Of a stretch of DNA of 64,000 bases, positions 15,198 through 23,016 are shown piece by piece. This DNA comes from an uncultured Lachnospiraceae bacterium (GTDB lineage Bacteria > Bacillota_A > Clostridia > Lachnospirales > Lachnospiraceae). The stretch spans positions 31,383-95,382 of the forward strand of contig CATOMC010000007.1 in the NCBI GenBank assembly GCA_951801245.1, written 5' to 3'. Position 1 is the first letter of the stretch. Each line of letters opens with the position of its first letter. The position numbers were made by a program, and so were the translations under genes. A model generated the notes under the pieces. The model saw only the letters and a list, made by a program, of their open reading frames with translations. It had not been told where the DNA came from and did not search any database.

Positions 15198-16550
15198 ATG
15201 GAATACTTACTAATGATGTCGCTTTCAGGAAACTCAATGATGGTTATTTATCTGGCACTGCGATATCTGCTAAAGAATAGAGTAAGCGCAAGGCTGTATT
15301 ATCTGTTGATCAAGGTGGCAGTGCTGTATTACCTTATCCCGCTTCCCTTTTTGAAAGGATGGTATCGGGAAGTCTTTCCCGGGATGATACCGGAAAGGCA
15401 GATGCGGATTACACAGATATCGCTTACATGGACGAACTATGCGGTGCATACAGATGAAAAAATGTATGTTAATGTTTTTGCGATTCTGCAGGTGATCGTG
15501 GCCGTCGTGTGGATGCTTGTGGTCTGTGTCCTGATGGCGAGAATGTTGATTGATTATGCACGCACCAACCGTGTGATTACCAGATGTACAGACAGGATCA
15601 TGACGGATCGGCAGAGAGTATTTATGGCCGGTATCAAAAAGCAGTACGGGGTGAAACGGCATGTGAGTTTGAGCTGTATGCATGCCGGATCTCATACGAT
15701 GACATTTGGGGTCTTAAGGCCGGTCATTATTTGTGACAAAGAAGTGGAAAGCAGGGAAACCAGGATGCTGATTTGTCACGAAATGATACATATCAAACGC
15801 TGGGACGTTCTCTGGAAGATATTTTTGCAGTTTGTGGTAATCCTGCACTGGTGGAATCCGTTTGTGTGGCTGCTGCAACACTGTTTTGAGCGTGCCTGCG
15901 AATGTTCCTGCGATGAAGTCGTGATGCAGGGAAAATCCAAAGAGGAGGTGAGAGCATATCAGGCCTTGCTGATAGGAGAGGCACTGGTGCAGGAAAAGAT
16001 GAAGAATTCCCCGCTTAGGTGGGAAACAGGTTTTGGAGTGAACCAGAATGAAATAAGAGAAAGGGTGGAGAATTTAATGAAGAGAAAGAAATGGAACCGG
16101 ATTGCGGCAGGGGCATTGGTAGCAGTGTTGACGTTTGCCAATTCTTTGACAGCGTTTGCGTATAGGGATACGTTTCATGAGATTACACCGGAGGAGTACT
16201 CGCAGGCAACAATAGAAAAGTCGTTGCATAGTGATTTGTTTTCTTTTGCTCCTGATGGGATTACCGGGGAACAAATGGATGAGTTCGATCCATGGGAAGA
16301 ATCGGAAATCTTGTATGAGAACCAATTTATTGATGAAGAGGGCAATATTTATCCGATTTTGGAGGAAATACCAGGGACAGCCAGGGGATGTAGTCATGAT
16401 TATGTGTCGGGAACGGCAAAGAAGCATTATAAGACCTCGGACGGTGGCTGTGAGGTGACCGTGTATCGTGCACAGAGATGCAGTAAGTGTGGCACTGTGA
16501 TAGCAGGTGAAATACTAAATGTGATTACATACCAAGTTTGCCCGCACTGA
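15198..16550 (+). CDS. BlaR1-type M56 membrane metalloprotease with cysteine-containing outer domain
   Basis: A 450-residue integral-membrane zinc protease of family M56, the sensor of BlaI-type switches. Helices lie near residues 3-23, 33-52 and 89-116; the cytosolic protease has HEMIH at 194-198; a fourth helix spans about 295-318. In true BlaR1 a penicillin-binding domain of about 250 residues follows. Here the outer part is only about 130 residues, acidic, ending with a cysteine cluster (CSHDY, GGCEVTVYRAQRCSKCGTV, VCPH) that could bind metal or form disulfides. It pairs with the BlaI-like repressor. The signal is therefore probably not a beta-lactam bound in the usual way. Confidence 0.85.
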   Translation: MEYLLMMSLSGNSMMVIYLALRYLLKNRVSARLYYLLIKVAVLYYLIPLPFLKGWYREVFPGMIPERQMRITQISLTWTNYAVHTDEKMYVNVFAILQVIVAVVWMLVVCVLMARMLIDYARTNRVITRCTDRIMTDRQRVFMAGIKKQYGVKRHVSLSCMHAGSHTMTFGVLRPVIICDKEVESRETRMLICHEMIHIKRWDVLWKIFLQFVVILHWWNPFVWLLQHCFERACECSCDEVVMQGKSKEEVRAYQALLIGEALVQEKMKNSPLRWETGFGVNQNEIRERVENLMKRKKWNRIAAGALVAVLTFANSLTAFAYRDTFHEITPEEYSQATIEKSLHSDLFSFAPDGITGEQMDEFDPWEESEILYENQFIDEEGNIYPILEEIPGTARGCSHDYVSGTAKKHYKTSDGGCEVTVYRAQRCSKCGTVIAGEILNVITYQVCPH

Positions 16551-16726
16551 CAACAATAAATAGCAGTCAACAACCCCGCTGCGAGCAACGGGGCATTAAG
16601 TCTGCAACACTGTAGAGTCTTGTAGAGAGCCGCGGGGAATGGATCCTGGAGGCAATTGCCAAGTATCTGCAGACAGCCATTTGGCTTGTCATTTGCGAGA
16701 ATTGACAATAAAAATAATGGAAAAAA

Positions 16727-16757
16727 CGGGCTGCCGCAACAAAAGCGGGCAGCCCAT
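16727..16757 (-). terminator. Terminator of the PocR gene
   Basis: The stem GGGCTGCCGC/GCGGGCAGCCC lies just beyond the minus-strand stop codon; on that strand it is followed by six T residues (A run at 16721-16726). It may also act on the plus strand for the blaR1-like gene. Confidence 0.75.
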
Positions 16758-16773
16758 TTTATGTATCAAATTA

Positions 16774-17547
16774 TCAAGTCTGATTCATTTTCGTGATGGA
16801 TTCTGAAATCTGGTTGGCATCTTCTGTGATCTTCTTGTATATTTCCGATGACTGCTTTGAAAAGACCTCCATTTGTTTTGCGATGATGCCGAATCCGGCA
16901 CCTGCGGCGCCTACCCGTGCCGTCTCTATGGAAGCGTTCAGGGCCATGATCGTCTGCTTGGAGGAGATAGACTGCAGTTCTTTGGTATTTTGCTTGATTC
17001 TTGCCACCGTATCGGTTGCGTTGGCAAGTTCCTGCTCCCAGATTTTAATCTTCTTGTATTCGGTGTTGTTCATATATTCCTCTAACACCGTTCGGTTTAC
17101 CACATCTTCTAACAGGGCAGCGGCGGCGCGGATAGATTTCTCCGGGCGTACGGGTACCTTTTTGACGGCTCTGACATAGGCATCCGGATCGATGCCGAGT
17201 TCCTGTGCGATGCTGGTAAATTTGTCTTCATCAGGCTCATGCGGCAGGACTTGTCCACCAATCATTTTGCCAAGGTATTCACCGTTTAAGACAATGTCGA
17301 TGGAAAAATCCATCAGGCCGGCATGACATTCATATACGCCCTGGCCTGTGGTGTCACATTTCTGACAGCGTCTGGCACCTTCCTGGCAATTGCGTGTATG
17401 TTTCATGCAGAAATCTGTGAAATTACTTCCTTTGGTAATGTAGTTGCCCTCTGCATCGACAGCGATGGCAGCAAGACCGGTAGCATCGGAAAAGGCATCC
17501 TGTATCTTTTGCAGATGCGCCATGTCCATAAAATCAATCAGTTTCAT
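16774..17547 (-). CDS. Soluble PocR-domain chemoreceptor-like protein
   Basis: A 257-residue cytosolic protein. Residues 1-165 form a PocR sensory domain: LIDFMDMAHLQKIQDAF, CMKHTRNCQEGARRCQKCD with its conserved cysteines, and GEYLGKMIGGQVLP. After a linker helix the C-terminal 80 residues match the tip of a methyl-accepting chemotaxis signalling domain (MALNASIETARVGAAGAGFGI). It lacks membrane helices and HAMP, and the signalling hairpin is short. It starts at ATG 17547 with AAGGGGG upstream; an upstream in-frame start would add a poorly supported hydrophobic tail. It probably links a small metabolite to CheA or acts alone. No chemotaxis genes are nearby. Confidence 0.85.
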   Translation of the reverse strand: MKLIDFMDMAHLQKIQDAFSDATGLAAIAVDAEGNYITKGSNFTDFCMKHTRNCQEGARRCQKCDTTGQGVYECHAGLMDFSIDIVLNGEYLGKMIGGQVLPHEPDEDKFTSIAQELGIDPDAYVRAVKKVPVRPEKSIRAAAALLEDVVNRTVLEEYMNNTEYKKIKIWEQELANATDTVARIKQNTKELQSISSKQTIMALNASIETARVGAAGAGFGIIAKQMEVFSKQSSEIYKKITEDANQISESITKMNQT

Positions 17548-17711
17548 GGTAATTGTCCCCCTTAGAATAGTATCTTGATCTATCTGTAGAATGAAATAGC
17601 CAAATAACATATTTATTATAGCATCTTTTAGCTTGCCTGCCTATCTGTTTTGTAACTTTTTGTATGCCAGGAGGAAAATTTTCGGGCAATTTTTCTCTTG
17701 GGAAACGAATA

Positions 17712-17740
17712 TTGACAACCTATTCAGCATATGCTATTAT
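17712..17740 (+). promoter_or_regulatory. Sigma-A promoter before the Panacea gene
   Basis: A perfect TTGACA (17712-17717) and TATTAT (17735-17740) are separated by 17 bases. Transcription would begin near 17747. Confidence 0.85.
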
Positions 17741-17746
17741 CAAAAC

Positions 17747-17854
17747 ATAATAATAAATCTGGTGTAAGTGTTGGTGTCTCGATAAAGGGTATGCTTTAAC
17801 CTTACTTGCAAGTGATTGATTTGTTTTAGCAGGCAGTAGGTGCCTGCTTTTTTT
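17747..17854 (+). ncRNA. Short leader RNA or attenuator before the Panacea gene
   Basis: About 108 bases lie between the promoter start site and an intrinsic terminator. They contain complementary segments (GTAAG and CTTAC; AAGGGTATGC and GCTTTAACCTT) and no convincing ORF. It may be a terminated small RNA or an attenuated leader of the downstream gene. It does not match a riboswitch family I recognise. Confidence 0.45.
17828..17854 (+). terminator. Intrinsic terminator upstream of the Panacea gene
   Basis: A perfect 8-bp stem AGCAGGCA/TGCCTGCT with a 5-nt loop is followed by seven T. It sits 30 bases before the Panacea start codon, so expression of that gene needs read-through or antitermination. 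Confidence 0.85.
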
Positions 17855-17883
17855 ATTATAGTGCGCATTGGGAGGTGATCTTT

Positions 17884-18378
17884 GTGGAAAGAATTTTAGA
17901 TGTTTCTAAATATATATATGATGAATATAAGGCGCAGTCGGGCGAAGTGATTGACGAAATGAAACTTCACAAATTACTTTATTTGGCGCAAAGGGAAAGT
18001 CTTGCCATCACGGGCGATCCGTTGTTTGAAGAAACTTTAGAGGGATGGAAATTTGGACCGGTATCAAGAGAAGTGAGAGCACATTATACAGAGAGCGGGA
18101 TCAATTATAAGGGATTGAGAAAGCTTTCTCCACAAAGTGAATATATTGTTAAAAACGTGATTCTTCAATATGGAATCTTGGCTTCGTGGAAATTAAGCAA
18201 TATTTCTCATAATGAAATTTCTTGGAAAAATTCGCGAGAGGGCCTTGTAGAGGGAGAAAACGGTGATAGACCATTGAGCATTGACGATATAAAGAAAGAT
18301 GCAGAAAAAGTCCGACCTTATGATTCAATATATGATATGTACTATGATGAGTTTGAGGATGTAGAGGTAGTTCAATGA
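17884..18378 (+). CDS. Panacea-domain (DUF4065) antitoxin-like protein
   Basis: A 164-residue protein with a Panacea domain (DUF4065, SocA-like), found in antitoxins that neutralise many unrelated toxins. Motifs are DVSKYIYDEY at the N terminus, MKLHKLLYLAQ, and the EGWKFGPVSREVRAHY block. GTG 17884 is chosen because GGAGG (17871-17875) then has 8-base spacing. The stop overlaps the ATG of the next, truncated frame (ATGA), the typical antitoxin-toxin arrangement. Base composition is AT-richer than neighbouring genes, consistent with acquisition. Confidence 0.85.
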   Translation: MERILDVSKYIYDEYKAQSGEVIDEMKLHKLLYLAQRESLAITGDPLFEETLEGWKFGPVSREVRAHYTESGINYKGLRKLSPQSEYIVKNVILQYGILASWKLSNISHNEISWKNSREGLVEGENGDRPLSIDDIKKDAEKVRPYDSIYDMYYDEFEDVEVVQ

Positions 18379-18500
18379 TAGGGAAAGCATATTGGGCTAC
18401 CTTTAAGTATTTTGACAGTAAGACATATAAAATGGCTTTTAAAAAACGCCCCGTCCTTGTTATTGGTGAGGCGGATAAAAAAGATCGCAGAAATATCTAA
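18375..18500 (+). pseudogene. Truncated PemK/MazF-like toxin remnant
   Basis: A frame overlapping the antitoxin stop encodes 41 residues including GKAYWATFKYFDSK and KKRPVLVIGEADKKD, resembling the first strands of the SH3-like PemK/MazF barrel (RPVLVI motif). It then meets a stop codon, whereas such toxins run to about 110 residues. No continuation was recognised downstream, so the toxin is probably inactive. Assignment rests on the short N-terminal motif and the operon position. Confidence 0.6.
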
Positions 18501-18551
18501 AATTTAGTGGCGGCTGACCCTTTTCTGAGGGTTCAAGCTTGCTTAATTCGT

Positions 18552-18583
18552 GGGGAGAGCCGTTTCTATGGCTTTTCCCTTTT
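18552..18583 (+). terminator. Probable terminator after the Panacea unit
   Basis: GGGGAGAGCC/GGCTTTTCCC pair with two G-U pairs around an 8-nt loop and are followed by four T. The stretch from 18501 to 18650 holds no ORF I recognise; it has a further GTTACAA/TTGTAAC inverted repeat at 18621-18651. Confidence 0.6.
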
Positions 18584-18655
18584 GATAGTGAGCCAGATAC
18601 ACGGTCATGCGTCTACAGCGGTTACAATGGATGCTGCAAAATCGTTGTAACAAAA

Positions 18656-18712
18656 CGAACATTTGTTTGACAAGAAAAAACACTTGACACAACAAAACCC
18701 CTATAGTAAAAT
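18656..18712 (+). promoter_or_regulatory. ylxM-ffh promoter with LexA-like box
   Basis: TTGACA (18684-18689) and TAAAAT (18707-18712) are 17 bases apart. Fifteen bases before the -35 box, CGAACATTTGTTTG (18656-18669) resembles the Gram-positive SOS box CGAAC-N4-GTTCG with two differences from the ideal palindrome. The promoter is well supported; the LexA site is tentative. Confidence 0.75.
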
Positions 18713-18804
18713 GCATAAGTCAGCAATGATGTAATCGTCAATATTGGGCGGCATGTCCGATGGAAGGATGTGCGCAAAACCAAACGGCTGACAGAGGCTT
18801 GGTC

Positions 18805-19158
18805 ATGGAGAAAATCGTAGAACAGGGATTATTATATGATTTCTATGGAGAACTGCTGACGAAGCATCAGCAGGAGATTTATGAGAGTGTCGTGTATGAT
18901 AATCTTTCTCTGGGCGAGATCGCTGAGGCGGAGGGAGTTAGCAGACAGGCGGTGCACGATATCGTGAAGCGTTGCGACAGGACTTTGCAGGGATATGAGG
19001 AAAAACTGCGGCTGGTCGCCAGATTTATGAGTATCAGGGACAAGATATCACAGATCAGGAAACTCTCCGAACAGTATGAGAACAGTGAATCCAAAGACTT
19101 AAGTTCTTATGGAACGCAGATTAAAGAATTGTCCGAAAGGATTATGCAGGAATTGTAG
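18805..19158 (+). CDS. ylxM: YlxM, SRP-associated helix-turn-helix protein
   Basis: A 117-residue YlxM (UPF0122) protein, encoded upstream of ffh in most Firmicutes and thought to assist or modulate SRP. It carries a sigma-70 region-4-like helix-turn-helix: YESVVYDNLSLGEIAEAEGV, then SRQAVHDIVKR. ATG 18805 is chosen because AGAGG lies eight bases upstream and the family begins with the EKIVEQGLLYDFY helix; an upstream ATG would add an unconserved tail. ffh starts 24 bases after its stop. Confidence 0.93.
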   Translation: MEKIVEQGLLYDFYGELLTKHQQEIYESVVYDNLSLGEIAEAEGVSRQAVHDIVKRCDRTLQGYEEKLRLVARFMSIRDKISQIRKLSEQYENSESKDLSSYGTQIKELSERIMQEL

Positions 19159-19181
19159 GCTTGCAGAAAGGCGTGGACCAT

Positions 19182-20549
19182 ATGGCATTTGAAAGTCTGA
19201 CCGACAAATTGCAGAATGTGTTTAAGAATTTAAGGAGCAAGGGCCGGCTCACGGAAGCGGATGTAAAGACGGCGCTAAAGGAAGTCAAGATGGCGCTCCT
19301 GGAGGCTGACGTCAACTTTAAAGTGGTCAAACAGTTTGTAAAGTCGGTGGAAGAGCGAGCCATTGGTGCCGATGTCCTAAACGGTCTTAATCCAGGTCAG
19401 ATGGTCATCAAGATTGTCAACGAGGAAATGGTATCCCTGATGGGATCCGAGACCACAGAGATCGCCATGCAGCCGGGCAAGTCCATGACGGTCATCATGA
19501 TGTGTGGTCTGCAGGGTGCAGGTAAGACAACCACGACGGCCAAGATTGCCGGTAAGCTGAAATTAAAAGGCAAGAAGTCCCTTCTGGTTGCCTGTGACGT
19601 TTACAGACCGGCTGCGATCAAGCAGTTACAGATAAACGGTGAGAAACAGCAGGTGGAAGTGTTTGCTATGGGGGAGAACCACAAACCTGTCAATATCGCT
19701 AAGGCAGCCATAGAACATGCACAGAAGAACGGTCATAATGTGGTGATCTTAGATACGGCGGGACGTCTCCATATTGACGAGGAGATGATGGCAGAACTGC
19801 AGGAGATCAAGGAGAATGTGACGGTTCACCAGACGCTTTTGGTAGTGGATGCCATGACCGGACAGGATGCGGTCAATGTGGCCAAAGACTTTGACGAGAA
19901 GGTGGGCATAGACGGTGTGATCCTTTCTAAGATGGACGGCGATTCCAGAGGCGGTGCGGCGCTTTCCATCAAGGCCGTGACAGGCAAACCGATCTTATAC
20001 ATCGGTATGGGAGAGAAACTTTCCGACTTGGAGCAGTTCTATCCGGACCGTATGGCGAACCGGATTCTCGGCATGGGCGATGTGCTGACGCTGATCGAGA
20101 AAGCACAGCAGAACCTTGATATAGATGAAGAAAAAGAAAAGCAGATGGCGGCCCGCATGAAGAAGGGCAAGTTTGACTTTGAGGATTATCTGGAAAGTAT
20201 GAAGCAGATGCGTAATATGGGCGGTCTTTCCAGTATTCTGGGGATGATGCCCGGCATGGGTAAGCAGATGGCGGACATCGAGTCTGCGGTAGATGAGAAG
20301 CAGTTGGCCCGTATGGAAGCGATCGTCCTTAGTATGACACCGGCGGAACGGCAAAATCCCAAGCTTTTGAATCCAAGCCGGAAGCACCGCATTGCGGTAG
20401 GAGCGGGTGTGGATATTGCTCTGGTCAACAGGTTTATCAAGCAGTTTGAGCAGTCTCAGAAAATGATGAAACAGCTTCCGGGCATGATGGGCGGCAAGAA
20501 AGGCCGCGGATTGTTCGGCGGCATGGGTGGTATGAAATTCCCATTTTAG
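19182..20549 (+). CDS. ffh: Signal recognition particle protein Ffh
   Basis: SRP54 GTPase that binds signal sequences and 4.5S-type RNA and delivers ribosomes to FtsY. The 455 residues show the N domain, G domain with G1 GLQGAGKTTTTAKIA, DVYRPAAIKQL, DTAGRLHIDEEM and SKMDGDSRGGAAL, and the methionine-rich M domain (MRNMGGLSSILGMMPGMGK, then MMKQLPGMMGG). ATG 19182 gives the conserved MAFESLTDKLQ start; the longer frame begins with residues not found in the family. rpsP follows, a common order. Confidence 0.98.
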   Translation: MAFESLTDKLQNVFKNLRSKGRLTEADVKTALKEVKMALLEADVNFKVVKQFVKSVEERAIGADVLNGLNPGQMVIKIVNEEMVSLMGSETTEIAMQPGKSMTVIMMCGLQGAGKTTTTAKIAGKLKLKGKKSLLVACDVYRPAAIKQLQINGEKQQVEVFAMGENHKPVNIAKAAIEHAQKNGHNVVILDTAGRLHIDEEMMAELQEIKENVTVHQTLLVVDAMTGQDAVNVAKDFDEKVGIDGVILSKMDGDSRGGAALSIKAVTGKPILYIGMGEKLSDLEQFYPDRMANRILGMGDVLTLIEKAQQNLDIDEEKEKQMAARMKKGKFDFEDYLESMKQMRNMGGLSSILGMMPGMGKQMADIESAVDEKQLARMEAIVLSMTPAERQNPKLLNPSRKHRIAVGAGVDIALVNRFIKQFEQSQKMMKQLPGMMGGKKGRGLFGGMGGMKFPF

Positions 20550-20593
20550 GGTTTCAAAAATAAATTATTAATTTCACAATGGAGGCAAAGAAA

Positions 20594-20839
20594 ATGGCAG
20601 TTAAAATCAGATTAAGAAGAATGGGTCAGAAGAAACATCCTTTTTACAGGATCGTAGTTGCGGATTCCAGATCTCCCAGAGATGGCAGATGTATCGCAGA
20701 GATCGGTACTTACGATCCCAACACAGATCCCAGCACCTACAAGGTGAATGAGGAGGAGGCTAAGAAATGGTTAGCCAATGGCGCACAGCCCACAGAGATC
20801 GTCAGCAGAATCTTTAAGACGGTAGGGGTGACGAAATAG
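20594..20839 (+). CDS. rpsP: Ribosomal protein bS16
   Basis: An 81-residue small-subunit protein starting [20 protein letters not shown], with the conserved [22 protein letters not shown] block. GGAGG lies eight bases upstream of ATG 20594. It opens the rpsP-khpA-rimM-trmD-rplS group, which joins ribosome assembly to tRNA modification. Confidence 0.98.
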   Translation: MAVKIRLRRMGQKKHPFYRIVVADSRSPRDGRCIAEIGTYDPNTDPSTYKVNEEEAKKWLANGAQPTEIVSRIFKTVGVTK

Positions 20840-20860
20840 TTTGGCTTTTGGAGGTGGACT

Positions 20861-21088
20861 ATGAAAGAATTAGTTGAAGTGATCGCAAAAGCTCTCGTCG
20901 AGAACCCGAATGAAGTAGTCGTGACACAGAAGGAAGAAGGTAAGAACGTTACCATAGAACTTCATGTAGCATCCTCGGATATGGGGAAAGTGATCGGCAA
21001 ACAGGGCCGCATTGCCAAGGCAATCCGCTCTGTCGTTAAAGCGGCATCGTCGAAAGACAATAAGAGAGTGGATGTTGAAATCATCTAG
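20861..21088 (+). CDS. khpA: KH-domain RNA-binding protein KhpA
   Basis: A 75-residue single KH-domain protein (YlqC/KhpA), an RNA-binding protein that partners KhpB in Firmicutes. The KH loop is DMGKVIGKQGRIAKAIRSVV. Ribosome binding site GGAGGTGG. A weak hairpin (AAGCCTCA/TGGGGCTT near 21093-21121) lies after its stop, before rimM. Confidence 0.95.
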   Translation: MKELVEVIAKALVENPNEVVVTQKEEGKNVTIELHVASSDMGKVIGKQGRIAKAIRSVVKAASSKDNKRVDVEII

Positions 21089-21191
21089 CAAATAAGCCTC
21101 ATAGAGTTTCTGTGGGGCTTGTTTCATGTTATTGGAAATTCTGGCGGCATAAGCTATTTAGGGAAGCAGGAGTCATGCAGAGAGGGAATTT

Positions 21192-21698
21192 ATGAACAAT
21201 GAATTACAAGTGGGTGTGATCACCCAGACGCATGGGATCAGGGGAGAAGTGAAAGTATTTCCGACCACGGATGACGCGGCCCGGTTTAAGAAATTGAAGG
21301 AAGTGATCCTGGATACGGGGCGGGAACGTTTTACGCTCAAGATAGAAAATGTGAAGTTTTTCAAGCAGTTTGTGATCTTAAAATTCCAGGGATATGACTC
21401 CATCAATGATATCGAGAAGTATAAAAGATCCAAACTTCTGGTGCCCAGGGAACAGGCGGTACCATTAAAGAAAGACGAGTATTTTGTAGCGGACATGATC
21501 GGACTTTCGGTGGTGACGGATACCCAGGAGCCGTTTGGTGAGTTGAAGGACGTGCTGTCTACCGGAGCCAATGATGTCTATGTGGTGGCGCGTGCAGACG
21601 GGTCAGAGGTGCTGCTTCCGGCCATCAGGGAGTGCATTTTGGATGTGGATATGGAAAAACGTATGATGAGAGTGCATATCATGGACGGGCTTTTGTAA
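21192..21698 (+). CDS. rimM: Ribosome maturation factor RimM
   Basis: A 168-residue 16S-processing factor acting on the 30S head with uS19. The N-terminal RimM barrel begins [24 protein letters not shown]; the C-terminal PRC-barrel has [16 protein letters not shown] and [14 protein letters not shown]. trmD follows after 10 bases with AAGGAGGATAGT overlapping the end of rimM. Confidence 0.96.
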   Translation: MNNELQVGVITQTHGIRGEVKVFPTTDDAARFKKLKEVILDTGRERFTLKIENVKFFKQFVILKFQGYDSINDIEKYKRSKLLVPREQAVPLKKDEYFVADMIGLSVVTDTQEPFGELKDVLSTGANDVYVVARADGSEVLLPAIRECILDVDMEKRMMRVHIMDGLL

Positions 21699-21708
21699 GG
21701 AGGATAGT

Positions 21709-22476
21709 ATGGTAAATTTCCATATTATGACGCTGTTTCCCGAGATGGTCACGCAAGGGCTTGGAACGAGCATTTTGGGCAGGGCGGTACAAAAGGGCCA
21801 TATTTCGATAGAGGCGGTCAATATCAGGGACTATACGCTGGATAAACATGGCAAGGTGGATGATTACACCTACGGCGGCGGTGCAGGGATGCTGATGCAG
21901 GCACAGCCGGTATATGATGCGTACCAGGCCATCGTCACGCAAATTGGCCAGGATAGAAAGAAACGTGTCATCTATGTGACGCCCCAGGGGAGGACCTTTC
22001 ATCAGGAGATGGCGAAGGAATTGGCCAAAGAGGAAGACTTAATCTTTCTGTGCGGGCACTATGAGGGAATTGATGAGAGAGTCTTGGAGGAGATCGTGAC
22101 AGATGAGATTTCACTGGGGGATTATGTGCTTACCGGCGGGGAACTGGCGGCTATGGTGATGGTGGATGCTATAGCGAGACTGGTACCGGGCGTGCTCCAC
22201 AATGAGGAATCTGCCGTGACGGAATCTTTCGGCAACGGTCTTTTGGAATATCCGCAGTATTCCAGACCGGAGATATGGCATGGTAAGAGCGTGCCGGGGG
22301 TGCTTCTCTCAGGGGATCATGCGAAAGTGGATGCCTGGCGTCTGGAGCAATCTTTGCTGCGGACGAAGATGCGGCGGCCGGATCTGTATGAGCGGTATCA
22401 AGAATTACATCCGCCGGTGGAGAAGAAACGGAAGAAAAAGCAAGGCGAAAAGGGCGAAACTATCACAGAAAGATAA
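21709..22476 (+). CDS. trmD: tRNA (guanine37-N1)-methyltransferase TrmD
   Basis: SPOUT-class enzyme methylating G37 of tRNAs to prevent frameshifting. The 255 residues carry [35 protein letters not shown] and the trefoil-knot SAM site [17 protein letters not shown]. The C terminus is a basic Lys/Arg-rich tail. Its place between rimM and rplS is standard. Confidence 0.97.
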   Translation: MVNFHIMTLFPEMVTQGLGTSILGRAVQKGHISIEAVNIRDYTLDKHGKVDDYTYGGGAGMLMQAQPVYDAYQAIVTQIGQDRKKRVIYVTPQGRTFHQEMAKELAKEEDLIFLCGHYEGIDERVLEEIVTDEISLGDYVLTGGELAAMVMVDAIARLVPGVLHNEESAVTESFGNGLLEYPQYSRPEIWHGKSVPGVLLSGDHAKVDAWRLEQSLLRTKMRRPDLYERYQELHPPVEKKRKKKQGEKGETITER

Positions 22477-22501
22477 AAGAAAAGCTAAAAATTGCTTGCA
22501 T

Positions 22502-22600
22502 TTGAACTTACAATATGGTAAGTTAATAATGTTGTGAAAAGAGATGGTCCTCTGTTACAGAATGTATTAAGAACATCCAGGTCATTTTAGGAGGAAGATT
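22502..22600 (+). promoter_or_regulatory. rplS promoter and leader, possible L19-type leader
   Basis: TTGAAC (22502-22507) and AATAAT (22525-22530) are 17 bases apart. A perfect AACTTAC/GTAAGTT inverted repeat lies inside the spacer. The following 70 bases contain short complementary segments (GATGG..CCAGG, GATG..CATC) and end in AGGAGGAAG before rplS. An autoregulatory L19 leader is known in Firmicutes; I cannot confirm the match by eye. Confidence 0.4.
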
Positions 22601-22948
22601 ATGAACGAAATCATCAGAGAAATCGAAGCAGCGCAGTTAAAAGAGAATGTCAGCAACTTTAACGTAGGTGACACTGTGAAAGTGTACGGTAAGATCAAAG
22701 AGGGTAACCGAGAAAGAATTCAGGTTTTCGAGGGTACTGTGTTAAAGATTCAGGGCGGCGGCAACAGAACCACATTTACGGTAAGAAAAGTATCAAACGG
22801 TGTTGGTGTGGAGAAGACCTGGCCTATGCACTCTCCGAATGTGGAGAAAGTTGAGGTTGTCAGAAGAGGTAAAGTAAGACGTGCGAAACTGAATTACCTG
22901 AGAAACCGCGTTGGTAAGAAGGCTAAAGTAAAAGAACTTGTTAAATAA
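22601..22948 (+). CDS. rplS: Ribosomal protein bL19
   Basis: A 115-residue 50S protein at the subunit interface. Motifs include [33 protein letters not shown] and the basic C terminus [20 protein letters not shown]. Ribosome binding site AGGAGGAAG. A terminator hairpin follows, just before the first signal peptidase gene. Confidence 0.98.
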   Translation: MNEIIREIEAAQLKENVSNFNVGDTVKVYGKIKEGNRERIQVFEGTVLKIQGGGNRTTFTVRKVSNGVGVEKTWPMHSPNVEKVEVVRRGKVRRAKLNYLRNRVGKKAKVKELVK

Positions 22949-22966
22949 GCGAAATGATGATGGAGC

Positions 22967-23001
22967 AGATACCTTGGAGCGATTCGGGGTATCTGTTTTT
23001 T
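22967..23001 (+). terminator. Terminator after rplS
   Basis: A perfect 7-bp stem AGATACC/GGTATCT with a 14-nt loop is followed by GTTTTTT. The next start codon is only 16 bases downstream, so the genes beyond probably rely on partial read-through. Confidence 0.75.
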
Positions 23002-23016
23002 GAAAGGAAAAGGAGC

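Noticed and set aside
14736..16550. BlaI/BlaR1 pair as a beta-lactam-resistance operon
   Set aside because: No beta-lactamase or penicillin-binding protein is encoded nearby, and the sensor lacks a penicillin-binding domain.
16570..16600. CCCCG/CGGGG hairpin after the BlaR1-like gene as its terminator
   Set aside because: The stem is only five pairs and has no T tract downstream; the bidirectional stem at 16727-16757 is a better candidate.
18501..18650. Possible SRP RNA before ylxM-ffh
   Set aside because: The region holds short hairpins but I could not see the conserved GGAA/AGCA asymmetric-loop core of SRP RNA domain IV.
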